Source: Arthrobacter sp. AFG20
GTDB lineage: Bacteria; Actinomycetota; Actinomycetes; Actinomycetales; Micrococcaceae
DNA: 64,000 nt
NCBI RefSeq assembly: GCF_002892795.1
Contig: NZ_PJMC01000003.1
Location: 1 to 64,000 of the forward strand
Reading direction: 5' to 3'
The position numbers and the translations under genes are program-made. Positions 6,960 through 14,714 of the stretch are shown piece by piece. Within the stretch, counting starts at the first letter, position 1. Every line of letters begins with the position of its first letter. The notes under the pieces are model-generated. The model was given only the letters and a program-made list of their open reading frames with translations. It did no database searches and had not been told where the DNA came from.

Positions 6960-8588
6960 ATGTCAAAGCATCTGGCACCTGCCGCTGTCCGGCGCACGCC
7001 TCAGGACCTGCGTCATGCCGTCCTGGGCCGTCCAGTTCTGAGTCGTGCCGTCAGGATAGGCGCAGGCGCTGCGTTCCTGGCGGTCTATGCTTTTGGATTC
7101 CAGGGCGCTGGCCCAGTTCTTTCGTCCGGTCTATCGTCCGGGCAAGTGCCGGCCGACATGCGCGGTGACACCTCAGTCAACGTGCCCCTTGGATCGGCCA
7201 CGGTGGCTTCGGCTTCCGTTGCTTCGGATGCGGAGGGCTCCGTTTCAGGCACCTTCGTTTCAACCGCCGCTGCCGTCTCGGCCTCGGCGGACGCTTACGT
7301 GTCCTACAGCCGTACGGTGGTCTTCACCGCGGCAAAGCCAGTGAGTCAAAAACTCCATGCGGCTTCGAGCAAGGTGCGACGCCCCGCGGCAGGAACCCTG
7401 ATGGCGCCGTTGGAGGTCCTTACCCCCACCTCCCACTTTGGGCTGCGGACGAGTCCCATCACCGGCTCGGCAGGTGAGTTTCACTGGGGCCAGGACTTCT
7501 CCGCCGCCTGCGGAACCCGCGTGTATGCTGCGGATGCCGGCGTGGTGCGGGCCGTTGGATGGCATCCCTGGGGCGGCGGCAACAGAGTGGAAATCGACCA
7601 CGGCAACGGCCTGATCACCACCTACAACCACCTTGAGGGCATCGGCGTGAAGAAGGGCCAGCCGGTCCAGGTGGGGCAACTCATCGCCAAGGTCGGGACC
7701 ACGGGGTCATCAACCGGATGCCACCTCCACTTCGAAACCATTCTGAACGGGAAACACACGGACCCCGACAATTGGACTCTGCTGCGGATGCGTCACTCGG
7801 GGCCCGTTGCCAACATCAAGATGACCGACTACCGGAAGTCCGGCACCGCTACGGAGACCCCCTCCTGGGCTGTTCCGGTGGAGGCCAGCGCTCGCCATGC
7901 AGCGTCGGACGAAGGGCATGAGTCGTCTGCCGTTGTCGTTTCAGCGGCCAGGTCTTCCGCTGCCGCCGCCGCGTCTGTTTCCACAGCGCAGCCTTCGTAC
8001 TCGTGGGCCGCGGTTCCGGCGCAGTGGGTGGCCTCGCCTAAGCCGGTAACGCCGGCTCCGGCACCGAAGGTGGCCGCGCCCAAGCCCAAGCCCAAGCCGG
8101 TGAAGCCGGTTCCGGCACCGAAGGTGGCCGCGCCCAAGCCCAAGCCGGCAAAGCCGGTTCCCGCACCCAGGGTCGTTGCGCCCAAGCCCAAGCCGGTTCC
8201 GGCTCCGGTGGTTGCGCCCAAGCCGGCAACGCCAGCTCCGGTTCCTGTGGTTACGCCCAAGCCGGCAACGCCAGCTCCGGTTCCTGTGGTTACGCCAGCT
8301 CCGGTTGTTGTGCCGGCTCCTGTGGTTACGCCGGCTCCGGCCCCGGTTGTAGTGCCGGCTCCGGCAACACCAGCTCCGGCCCCGGTTGTAGTGCCGGCTC
8401 CGGCAACACCAGCTCCGGCTCCGGTCGTCGCACCGGTTCCCGTGGCCGTTCCGGCTCCGGTCGTCGCACCGGTTCCCGTGGCCGTTCCGGCTCCTGTGGC
8501 GGCTCCGGCTCCGGCGCCGGCTGAGGCCCCGGCTCCTGTGCCGGCGCCCCCAGCTGTACCTGCTGCCACTGAGACGGAAGCACCGTAG
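6960..8588 (+). CDS. M23 (LytM) endopeptidase with long Pro/Ala-rich tail
   Basis: A 542-residue exported peptidoglycan hydrolase. An N-terminal hydrophobic segment (about residues 33-55) should act as signal or anchor. The M23 domain spans about 150-265, with zinc ligands His175 and Asp179 in HWGQD and the HLH pair at 255-257. It includes the usual core GVVRAVGWHPWGGGNRVEIDH. From about residue 360 to the end it is a low-complexity Pro/Ala/Val/Lys tail of repeats such as PAPKVAAPKPKP and TPAPVPVV, probably spanning or binding the cell wall. The ATG at 6960 has a GGGGAG site 5 bp upstream. M23 enzymes cut cross-linking peptides; whether this one acts in growth or lysis is unknown. Confidence 0.88.
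   Translation: MSKHLAPAAVRRTPQDLRHAVLGRPVLSRAVRIGAGAAFLAVYAFGFQGAGPVLSSGLSSGQVPADMRGDTSVNVPLGSATVASASVASDAEGSVSGTFVSTAAAVSASADAYVSYSRTVVFTAAKPVSQKLHAASSKVRRPAAGTLMAPLEVLTPTSHFGLRTSPITGSAGEFHWGQDFSAACGTRVYAADAGVVRAVGWHPWGGGNRVEIDHGNGLITTYNHLEGIGVKKGQPVQVGQLIAKVGTTGSSTGCHLHFETILNGKHTDPDNWTLLRMRHSGPVANIKMTDYRKSGTATETPSWAVPVEASARHAASDEGHESSAVVVSAARSSAAAAASVSTAQPSYSWAAVPAQWVASPKPVTPAPAPKVAAPKPKPKPVKPVPAPKVAAPKPKPAKPVPAPRVVAPKPKPVPAPVVAPKPATPAPVPVVTPKPATPAPVPVVTPAPVVVPAPVVTPAPAPVVVPAPATPAPAPVVVPAPATPAPAPVVAPVPVAVPAPVVAPVPVAVPAPVAAPAPAPAEAPAPVPAPPAVPAATETEAP
8041..8580 (+). repeat. In-gene repeats coding for the Pro/Ala tail
   Basis: Imperfect tandem repeats of CCGGCTCCGG- and GCCCAAGCCC-type units encode PAPxV and APKPKP motifs in the M23 peptidase. 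The array is prone to length change. It also produces a long spurious Gly/Ala/Thr reading frame on the minus strand (7829-8569). Confidence 0.8.
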
Positions 8589-8634
8589 AGGGGGCTCCTA
8601 GAGCTGTCTTCTGGAGCTGATGGCTTCCGCCTGC

Positions 8635-8640
8635 GAAAAT
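8635..8640 (+). promoter_or_regulatory. Likely leaderless -10 box (GAAAAT)
   Basis: GAAAAT lies 6 nt before the ATG at 8647 and no RBS is present. The context TGCGAAAATGACCGCATG repeats that of the acetyltransferase gene at 4918. Confidence 0.45.
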
Positions 8641-8646
8641 GACCGC

Positions 8647-9102
8647 ATGACCCACGAACAGCACCACACCGCCTTCGAAACCGCCTACCAAGCCGCCCAA
8701 AAAAGCCTCCGCGAAGGTGGCATCCCCATCGGAGCAGCGCTCGCCCGTGACGGCCTGGTCATCGCGAGCGGGCACAACGAACGAGTCCAAAACGGGGATC
8801 CGATCGCGCACGGCGAAATGTCCGCACTTCGTGCAGCCGGCCGGCAGAAGAGCTACCGGGACACCACGCTCTACACCACCCTTGCCCCGTGTGCCATGTG
8901 CACCGGAACTATTATTCAGTTCAAGATTCCCCGCGTGGTGGTGGGTGAAGGGCGCACGTTCGGCGGCGAATTCGAGCTTCTGCGGTCACGTGGTGTTGAG
9001 GTGGTGGTCCTGGATGATCCGCGCTGCGTGGACATGATGCGCACCTTTCAGGACAACAACCCGGCCCTGTGGGCAGAGGACATCGCCGAGGAGGACTATT
9101 AG
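8647..9102 (+). CDS. Cytosine deaminase, yeast FCY1-type
   Basis: A 151-residue zinc deaminase. His55 and Glu57 lie in the HGE motif, and Cys82 and Cys85 in PCAMC. The flanks match the yeast cytosine deaminase pattern closely: GIPIGAAL, TTLYTTLAPCAMCTG, IPRVVVGEG, and a C-terminus ending NNPALWAEDI, like the fungal enzyme's DWFEDIGE. Family knowledge says it converts cytosine to uracil for pyrimidine salvage. This differs from the larger CodA amidohydrolase used by most bacteria. The ATG at 8647 is preferred because of the -10 box 6 nt upstream. It is transcribed alone; the next gene is convergent, 40 bp away. Confidence 0.87.
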   Translation: MTHEQHHTAFETAYQAAQKSLREGGIPIGAALARDGLVIASGHNERVQNGDPIAHGEMSALRAAGRQKSYRDTTLYTTLAPCAMCTGTIIQFKIPRVVVGEGRTFGGEFELLRSRGVEVVVLDDPRCVDMMRTFQDNNPALWAEDIAEEDY

Positions 9103-9142
9103 AAACATGAAGGGGCCGGAGACCTGCGCTCCTTCACGTCGT

Positions 9143-9919
9143 CTAGTTGTGGTTCGGCAAGGTGAGGATTTCGGCTCCGTCGTTCGTAATGGCGATCGTG
9201 TGCTCGCTGTGAGCCGTCCGGCATCCTGTCGCACTTCGGAGCGTCCACCCGTCGGCATCAGTGACGAGCTGGGCCGTGTCCGCCATGACCCACGGTTCCA
9301 GTGCGAGCAGAAGGCCCGGCCGCAGCTTGTACCCTCGGCCGGGCCGCCCGGTGTTTGGAACGTGCGGGTCCTGGTGCATGGTTGATCCGATGCCATGACC
9401 TCCGAACTCCGTGTTGATCGGGTACCCCGCCTCGCTGAGGACCGAGCCGATGGCATGGGAAATGTCGCCGATGCGGGCCCCGGGTCCGGCAGCGGCTATC
9501 CCCGCACTCAGCGCACGTTCGGTCGCGTCGATCATCGCGACGCTCTCCGCGGGCTTTGATTCGCCCACGATGAAGCTGATGGCGGCGTCTGCAGCGACTC
9601 CGCCTTTGGAGACGGCGAGGTCGAGAGTCAGCAGATCGCCGTCCGCAAGCGTGTAGTCGCGTGGCAGCCCGTGGAGCACGGCGTCGTTGACGCCGGTGCA
9701 GATGTAATGGCCAAACGGCCCGCGTCCGAAGGACGGCGCGTAGTCGACGTAGCAGGACTCCGCTCCAGCCTCACGGATCATGGCCTGGGTCCAGCGGTCG
9801 ATCTCCAGGAGGTTGGTGCCCACCGCGCTACGGCTCTTCAGCGTGTGCAGAATGTCGGCGACCAAGGCGCCGGACGCTTTTGCTCGGGCCAGTTCGGCGG
9901 GGTTCAGGATCTCGATCAT
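9143..9919 (-). CDS. map: Type I methionine aminopeptidase
   Basis: A 258-residue M24A enzyme that removes initiator Met from new proteins. All five expected metal ligands are visible: Asp in LLTLDLAVS, Asp in VAADAAISF, His in FGGHGIGSTMHQ, Glu in LALEPWV and Glu in AHSEHTIAI. It lacks the zinc-finger N-terminal extension. The ATG at 9919 begins MIEILNPAELARAK, as usual for this subtype. The XRE regulator at 9990 is divergent with 70 bp between; a palindrome in that gap suggests the regulator controls this gene. Actinobacteria often carry more than one map, so this may be an accessory copy. Confidence 0.9.
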   Translation of the reverse strand: MIEILNPAELARAKASGALVADILHTLKSRSAVGTNLLEIDRWTQAMIREAGAESCYVDYAPSFGRGPFGHYICTGVNDAVLHGLPRDYTLADGDLLTLDLAVSKGGVAADAAISFIVGESKPAESVAMIDATERALSAGIAAAGPGARIGDISHAIGSVLSEAGYPINTEFGGHGIGSTMHQDPHVPNTGRPGRGYKLRPGLLLALEPWVMADTAQLVTDADGWTLRSATGCRTAHSEHTIAITNDGAEILTLPNHN

Positions 9920-9952
9920 GCGGCGCCCTTCTCATGCTGTTGGCCAATAACT

Positions 9953-9976
9953 ATACCGGCCATATTATCCCGGTAT
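9953..9976. promoter_or_regulatory. Palindrome between map and the XRE regulator
   Basis: ATACCGG (9953-9959) and CCGGTAT (9970-9976) form a perfect inverted repeat with a 10-bp AT-rich spacer. It lies 33 bp from the map start and 13 bp from the regulator start. This fits an autoregulatory operator for the divergent XRE protein. Function is inferred from position and symmetry only. Confidence 0.5.
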
Positions 9977-9989
9977 TAGTATTGGAGCC

Positions 9990-10292
9990 ATGGTCAGGTT
10001 GCCGCTCACATCCGAAGAAGTCGAACGCGGACAGCGTCTCGGTGCCCTGTTGCGTCGCGCCAGGGGAGGCCGTTCGATGCTCGAGACCGCGCTCGATGCC
10101 CGGGTCTCACCGGAGACCCTCCGCAAGATTGAGTCCGGCCGCGTAGCGACCCCTGCCTTCCCGACCATCGCTGCGATCGCCGATGTCCTGGGCCTCTCAC
10201 TCGACGCAGTCTGGGCCGAAATCACCCGGCCCGAACGCGATGTTGAACCGGCCGGCTCCGGGCGCAGCGCAGGAGGCCGGCTGGCTTCGTAA
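9990..10292 (+). CDS. XRE-family helix-turn-helix regulator
   Basis: A 100-residue protein with an HTH_3 domain at about residues 18-78 (LGALLRRARGGRSMLETALDARVSPETLRKIESGRVATPAFPTI, a typical Cro/CI layout). A short Gly/Arg-rich tail follows and no ligand domain is present. The ATG at 9990 has GGAG 4-5 bp upstream. It is divergent from the methionine aminopeptidase gene and shares a palindromic intergenic region, so local control of both genes is likely. The 100 bp after its stop hold nothing I can identify. Confidence 0.82.
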   Translation: MVRLPLTSEEVERGQRLGALLRRARGGRSMLETALDARVSPETLRKIESGRVATPAFPTIAAIADVLGLSLDAVWAEITRPERDVEPAGSGRSAGGRLAS

Positions 10293-10392
10293 GCGCAACC
10301 ATGCAGCTGCATTACCGGGTCCGACAAGGTGCCGTCTCCGCCGCCGGGCTGTCTGGCTTCTTATGCTCGCGGGTCTTATGCGCTGCGGCCGA

Positions 10393-11256
10393 CTACGCGC
10401 TCCGGCGCTCCTTCGGCGCCACGCCGCCCAGGCGCTGTGTGGCCTGACGGGCCGCGCTGGCGCAGGCCTCGCCGAGGCTCTGCAGGGTATCGGGCGAGAC
10501 CCGGAACCTGGGCGCGGGGATGAGGACGGAGGCCACGATGTCGCCGCGGTGGTCGTAGACCGGGGCGGCAATGCCAACTTCCTCGATGGACGTCTCTCCG
10601 TAATTGATGGCCCAGCCGCGCTTGGCGACTTCCTTGAGGCGCTGCAGGTACTCCTCGACCGAGTGGTCGTCGAGGCCGGGCAGGGTGATGGTGCCGCTCT
10701 GGAGCAGAGTGCGGACGCGTTCGGGCTGTTCGGTGGCCAGGAAGATTTGGACCGAGGCGCTGAGAGCGCTGTTGTAGCGGGCACCGAGCGGGGCGGTGTG
10801 CTTGACCTGCTGGCGGCTGGCAATCTGTTCCACGCACATGGACTCGGTGCCGTTCCACACCATGAGTGCGCTGGTCTCGCCGGTGCGTTCGGTCAGTTCG
10901 CGCAGCACCGGATAGGCCACGCGGCGCTCCTCGAGTTCGGCCAGCAGCGGCCCGGCCACCGCAATGAGGCCCAGCCCCAGGCGGAAGCGGCGCGTGTCCG
11001 GGTCCCGCTCCACCAGGTGCTCCTGCTCGAACGTGGCAAGGATCCGCGACACCGTGCTCTTGTGCAGGCCCACCCGGCTGGCGATCTCCGTGACGCCCAG
11101 CATCGGCTCGTCGGCTGTGAAGCTGCGCAGCACGGCGATGGCGTTGACGATCACCGAGGCGCCGCGGGCGTCGCCGTTGCCTGCGTCTTTGCCCATGTCT
11201 TTGCCTGCGTCGGGGGCGGTGTTAGCGGGTGTCGCCGGGGGAGTCATGGTGTTCAC
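10393..11256 (-). CDS. IclR-family transcriptional regulator
   Basis: A 287-residue regulator. After a disordered, Asp/Gly-rich N-terminal stretch of about 30 residues comes a winged HTH (about 35-95, with VTEIASRVGLHKSTVSRILATFE). The IclR effector domain follows (about 110-270, with MCVEQIASRQQVKHTAPLGARYNSALSAS and the conserved GWAINYGETSIEEVGIAAPV). IclR proteins usually respond to small carbon substrates. It lies on the same strand directly behind the creatinase and symporter genes, so creatine or a breakdown product is the probable effector. The long hairpin between it and the creatinase gene may partly separate their transcripts. Confidence 0.88.
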   Translation of the reverse strand: MNTMTPPATPANTAPDAGKDMGKDAGNGDARGASVIVNAIAVLRSFTADEPMLGVTEIASRVGLHKSTVSRILATFEQEHLVERDPDTRRFRLGLGLIAVAGPLLAELEERRVAYPVLRELTERTGETSALMVWNGTESMCVEQIASRQQVKHTAPLGARYNSALSASVQIFLATEQPERVRTLLQSGTITLPGLDDHSVEEYLQRLKEVAKRGWAINYGETSIEEVGIAAPVYDHRGDIVASVLIPAPRFRVSPDTLQSLGEACASAARQATQRLGGVAPKERRSA

Positions 11257-11311
11257 TATATTTCTTCGCTGTCGTGCTTCCGGTCTTTTGTTGCCTAGCG
11301 GAAGCGGGGGC

Positions 11312-11408
11312 GGGCATGCCCTCCCCGCCGCCCGCCGTCGTCGTACTTAACCCAAGGCTGCTAAAACACAAGCCTTGGCGACAACGGACGGCAGGGGAGG
11401 GCATGCCC
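11312..11408. terminator. Large nested inverted repeat between creatinase and iclR
   Basis: Perfect 15-bp arms (GGGCATGCCCTCCCC at 11312-11326; its complement at 11394-11408) enclose two further nested complementary pairs: GCCGTC 11334-11339 with GACGGC 11387-11392, and CCAAGGCT 11352-11359 with AGCCTTGG 11371-11378. The whole can fold as a single long stem with bulges. It lies just after the creatinase stop codon, so a transcription terminator or processing hairpin is likely. A small non-autonomous repeat element is an alternative. Confidence 0.5.
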
Positions 11409-11430
11409 TGTTTGCTAGTTCACCAGGGCG

Positions 11431-12687
11431 TTAGGCGCCGATGATGTTGTGCTCGGGGCCGAACGGGAACTTGGTGATGTTCTCGGCGCCGTCCTCGCCC
11501 ACCACCAGGATGTCGTGCTCACGGTAGCCGCCGGCGCCGGGCTGGCCGTCGAGGACGGTGATCATGGGTTCCATGGAGACCACCATGCCCGGCTCCAGGA
11601 CGGTGTCGATGTCCTCGCGGAGCTCGAGCCCGGCTTCGCGGCCGTAGTAGTGGCTGAGGACGCCGAAGGAGTGGCCGTAGCCGAAGGTGCGGTTGGCGAG
11701 CAGGCCGTGGGACACGTAGATCTCGTTGAGCTCGGCGGCGATGTCCTTGCAGACCGCGCCGGGCTTGATGAGTTCCAGGCCGCGCCGGTGGACCTCCACG
11801 TTGATGTTCCACAGTTCGAGGGAACGGGCATCCGGTTCGCCAAAGAACAGCGTCCGCTCCAGCGCCGTGTAGTAGCCGGAGGTCATGGGGAAGCAGTTCA
11901 GGGACAGGATGTCGTGTTCCTGGATCTTCCGGGTGGTGGCCCAGTTGTGCGCGCCGTCAGTGTTGATGCCGGACTGGAACCAGACCCAGGTGTCGCGGAT
12001 CTCCGAGTTGGGGAAGGTGCGGGCGATCTCGTGCACCATGGCCTCGGTGCCGATCAGCGCCACCTCGTACTCCGTGATGCCGGCGGTGATGGCGTTGCGG
12101 ATGGCTCCGCCGCCCAGGTCGCCGATCCGGGCGCCGTGCTTGATGACCTCGATTTCCTCGGCGGACTTGATCATGCGCTGGCGCATCGCGGCCTGGGCCA
12201 CGTCCACCAGTGTGGCGCCGGAGAACGCGGCCTGGATCTTGTTGCGGTTGTCCAGCGGCAGGGAGTCGTCCTCGACGCCGAGCCGGCGGACATTGATGCC
12301 GCGGGTGCGAAGCACTTCCTGGATGCCAAAGATGTAGTTGTCCCGGCGCCAGTCCGTGTACACGAGGTTGTCGCCGTAGCTGCGGCGCCAGGGCATCCCG
12401 GCGTCGATATTTGCGGTGACGGTGACCGTGTCCTCCTTGGTGACCACCATGGCGTACGAGCGGCCGAAGTAGGTGAACAGGAAGTCGGAGTAGTACTTGA
12501 TCGAGTGGTAGCTGGTCAGGACGACGGCGTCCAGGTCCTTCTCGGCCATGATGCTGCGCAGGCCCGCGAGGCGGCGCTCGAACTCTTCATTCGAGAAAGT
12601 CAGGGTGACCTTCTCGCCGTTGTTGAGGACCTTGAGGCGCTCGAGCTTGGCGACGTCGTTGACAGCTTCATTCTCGGTGATGGTCAT
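11431..12687 (-). CDS. Creatinase (creatine amidinohydrolase)
   Basis: A 418-residue pita-bread-fold protein that hydrolyses creatine to sarcosine and urea. It matches the creatinase subgroup of M24 proteins nearly throughout: SYHSIKYYSDFLFTYFGR, NIDAGMPWRRS, VYTDWRRDNY, MRQRMIKSAEE, TWVWFQSGINTDGAHN, and RTFGYGHSFGVLSHYYGREA. These segments contain the catalytic His region and the substrate-binding positions known from the Pseudomonas enzyme. The usual M24 metal ligands are absent, as expected for creatinase. The ATG at 12687 has AAGAAAAGGA upstream. The symporter gene ends 38 bp upstream, so the two form one operon. No sarcosine oxidase or urease gene is in this window. Confidence 0.9.
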   Translation of the reverse strand: MTITENEAVNDVAKLERLKVLNNGEKVTLTFSNEEFERRLAGLRSIMAEKDLDAVVLTSYHSIKYYSDFLFTYFGRSYAMVVTKEDTVTVTANIDAGMPWRRSYGDNLVYTDWRRDNYIFGIQEVLRTRGINVRRLGVEDDSLPLDNRNKIQAAFSGATLVDVAQAAMRQRMIKSAEEIEVIKHGARIGDLGGGAIRNAITAGITEYEVALIGTEAMVHEIARTFPNSEIRDTWVWFQSGINTDGAHNWATTRKIQEHDILSLNCFPMTSGYYTALERTLFFGEPDARSLELWNINVEVHRRGLELIKPGAVCKDIAAELNEIYVSHGLLANRTFGYGHSFGVLSHYYGREAGLELREDIDTVLEPGMVVSMEPMITVLDGQPGAGGYREHDILVVGEDGAENITKFPFGPEHNIIGA

Positions 12688-12725
12688 GCGGTTTTGTCCT
12701 TTTCTTTCTTGGGTGGGTGTTGTTG

Positions 12726-14060
12726 TCAGTGCTGCTGCAGGGGCTTCTTGGAAGTCTCCACGGCGAACAGGACTGCGATGAGGGAAACCAGTGAGGCGGC
12801 CACGAGGTACCAGCCGGGGGCCAGCTTGTTGTGCGTGAGGCCGATGAGGAGGGTGGCCATGAACGGGGCGGTGCCGCCGAACAGGGCGTTGGAGAGGTTG
12901 AAGCTGACGGCGAAGCCGCTGTACCGGGTCTTCGTGGGGAAGAGTTCGGCAAGGAAGCTGGGCAGGGTGCCGTCGTTGAGGGTGAGCATGCCGCCCAGGA
13001 GGATCTGGACCAGGACGATGACAAGGAAGTTGCCCGTGTCCAGGAGCATGAACGCCGGGACCGTCAGCAGCATGAACAGCACGGACGCGGTGATCAGCAT
13101 CCGCTTGCGGCCGAACCTGTCCGAGGCGATGCCGGTGAGGAAGATGAAGCCGATGTAGCTGGCCAGCGCGATGGTGGTGGCCAGGAAGGACTCGCCCGCT
13201 CCGAGGCCAAGTTCCTCGGAGAGGTAGGTGGGCATGTAACTGAGGATGACGTAGAAGCCGACGGCGTTCAGCAGCACCGCGCCGGTGGCGATGATGAGCT
13301 GCTTCCTGTTGGTCCGGAACATCTCCCTGGCGGGATTTTTGGTTTTGTTTTCGTCCTCGGCCAGGGCGCGGAAGGCGGGCGTGTCCTCGAGCTTGGTGCG
13401 GATGTAGCGGCCGATCAGGCCCATGGGCGCCGCCAGCAGGAACGGCAGGCGCCATCCCCAGTCGTGCAGCTGGCTTTCGCTGAGGACTGACGTGAGCAGC
13501 GCAGCCAGGAGGCTGCCCAGCAACAGTCCCGCCGCGGTGCTTGCGGGTACGACGGCGGCATAGAGTCCGCGGCGATGTGCCGGTGCGTACTCCACCAGGA
13601 AGGCGGAGGCGCCGGCGTACTCGCCCGAGGCGGAAAACCCCTGGACGACGCGGACCAGCAGGAGCAGGACCGGCGCCATAATGCCGATGGTGCCGTAGCC
13701 GGGGATCAGGGCGATGCAGAACGTGGCCACGGACATGATGACGATCGAAAGCGACAGTGCCTTCCGCCGTCCGAGTCGGTCGCCGATGTGGCCCCAGAAG
13801 AAGCCGCCCAGGGGACGGACGAAGAAGGAGATGGCGAAGACGCCGAAGGTCGCCAGGAGTGCTGTCTGGCGGTCGGCCTCGGGGAAGAAGACCGTGGAGA
13901 TGATGCCGGCCAGGTAGCCGTAGACGGCGTAGTCGAACCATTCGACGAAGTTGCCGATGAAGCTCGCGGTGATGACCCGCCGCCGGGTGTCCTTGTTGAC
14001 CTCCTCGACTTTGAGTTCAGGGTCAGCTGCTTTGGAAGTTTGGGTTGGGGGGTGTTCCAT
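12726..14060 (-). CDS. MFS metabolite:proton symporter (MHS family)
   Basis: A 444-residue transporter of the metabolite:H+ symporter subfamily, with about 12 helices. The N-terminus has ITASFIGNFVEWFDYAVYG, a hallmark of MHS proteins. The loop 2-3 motif GGFFWGHIGDRLGRRK and the loop 8-9 motif SDRFGRKR are present. The ATG at 14060 begins MEHPPTQTSK; longer reads upstream cross an operator-like palindrome and are unlikely. Immediately downstream on the same strand is creatinase, so creatine or creatinine is the likely substrate (inference from operon structure). Confidence 0.88.
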   Translation of the reverse strand: MEHPPTQTSKAADPELKVEEVNKDTRRRVITASFIGNFVEWFDYAVYGYLAGIISTVFFPEADRQTALLATFGVFAISFFVRPLGGFFWGHIGDRLGRRKALSLSIVIMSVATFCIALIPGYGTIGIMAPVLLLLVRVVQGFSASGEYAGASAFLVEYAPAHRRGLYAAVVPASTAAGLLLGSLLAALLTSVLSESQLHDWGWRLPFLLAAPMGLIGRYIRTKLEDTPAFRALAEDENKTKNPAREMFRTNRKQLIIATGAVLLNAVGFYVILSYMPTYLSEELGLGAGESFLATTIALASYIGFIFLTGIASDRFGRKRMLITASVLFMLLTVPAFMLLDTGNFLVIVLVQILLGGMLTLNDGTLPSFLAELFPTKTRYSGFAVSFNLSNALFGGTAPFMATLLIGLTHNKLAPGWYLVAASLVSLIAVLFAVETSKKPLQQH

Positions 14061-14094
14061 GTGTCCACCAATGAAAGCTTGGGGTTGCTTCTGC

Positions 14095-14109
14095 TGCAAC
14101 ACTGTTGCA
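14095..14109. promoter_or_regulatory. Operator-like palindrome TGCAAC-N3-GTTGCA
   Basis: A perfect 6-bp palindrome with a 3-bp spacer, 35 bp before the symporter start. A second near-copy lies at 14228-14242. The symmetry and spacing suit a dimeric HTH protein such as the IclR regulator encoded in the same cluster. Confidence 0.5.
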
Positions 14110-14227
14110 CCAGAGTAGGCGTGACCCAGCTCACCCGTCAATGGGCATCTTGTTGTTTCTTTGGCGCATCCCCTTGTCCCCGCTGTAAAGCGGGGTGCCG
14201 CGGAGGGAATCCTTTGGTTGCTGTAGC

Positions 14228-14242
14228 TGCAACAACGTTGTG
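14228..14242. promoter_or_regulatory. Second copy of the palindrome, TGCAAC-N3-GTTGTG
   Basis: This copy has five of six arm positions complementary and lies 133 bp upstream of the first. Two sites upstream of one operon could allow looping or cooperative binding. Confidence 0.4.
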
Positions 14243-14278
14243 ATCAAGCGAGAAATGCGGGCGCGCCAAGATGCAACG

Positions 14279-14340
14279 CGTCCTCACCTTTCGTCGGGTT
14301 TTTCCTGACGCGTCCTCACCTTTGGTCAGGTTGCCGAGCT
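14279..14340 (-). repeat. Two units of the 32-bp dispersed repeat
   Basis: GTCCTCACCTTTCGTCG at 14280 and GTCCTCACCTTTGGTCA at 14312 are spaced exactly 32 bp. They are the reverse orientation of the GTGAGGA-type unit seen at 22.9, 23.6, 27, 28, 52 and 54.6 kb. Confidence 0.7.
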
Positions 14341-14420
14341 CCTTCAGGATGCGGGCGGCCACGAGCGCCTTCTCCGGGGTGTAGTCGAGATGCCCGCGCG
14401 TAATCCAGTGAAGTCACCCT
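14320..14420 (-). other. Possible gene remnant
   Basis: On the minus strand the codons WITRGHLDYTPEKALVAARILKELGNL look like the C-terminal part of a real protein. They run into the 32-bp repeats without a stop. An in-frame TGA lies just upstream and no start codon is present. I read this as a decayed fragment. The wider stretch 14061-14714 has no intact large gene: it holds the two palindromes, the repeats, this remnant and one possible 53-residue frame. Confidence 0.3.
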
Positions 14421-14486
14421 GCAGGTGCTGGCCGGCGGTTCGCCAAGGAGTCAGGGGTATGCTCCGCTGCTCGAAGGCTGCGCTGG

Positions 14487-14648
14487 CTAGCGGTCGTGGT
14501 TTTTGGCCCAGCGTCTTTTCAACGTTTTGCTGTTGTGTCGGGCCAGATCCAGGAACTTGGTTAGGGCGTCCGCCTCGTCTGCATACTCTCTGTCAAAGAG
14601 CGCGCCCGCCTTCTCATCGGCGTAGTAGAAACGCCATCCGGCGTCCAC
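14487..14648 (-). CDS. Possible small protein or fragment, 53 residues
   Basis: From a GTG at 14648 the frame reads VDAGWRFYYADEKAG... and ends RRWAKNHDR. The composition (aromatic, Asp/Glu/Lys-rich, regular helix pattern) looks like real coding sequence rather than a shadow. The frame stays open for a few codons upstream to a TGA, with no better start and no clear RBS. It may be a free-standing small protein or what is left of a larger gene. No family is recognised. Confidence 0.4.
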   Translation of the reverse strand: MDAGWRFYYADEKAGALFDREYADEADALTKFLDLARHNSKTLKRRWAKNHDR

Positions 14649-14714
14649 CTGTTTGGCCGATGGACCGTTGCCGGGATTTCCGCGCTTCGGCGCTCAGGGC
14701 CTCAGTAGTTCAGT

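Noticed and set aside
7829..8569. Gly/Ala/Thr-repeat protein on the minus strand
   Set aside because: Mirror image of the Pro/Ala/Val repeats in the M23 peptidase tail.
11431..13941. An 836-codon frame joining the MFS region to creatinase
   Set aside because: The N-terminal half is an out-of-frame reading of the MFS gene. Creatinase has its own ATG and RBS at 12687.
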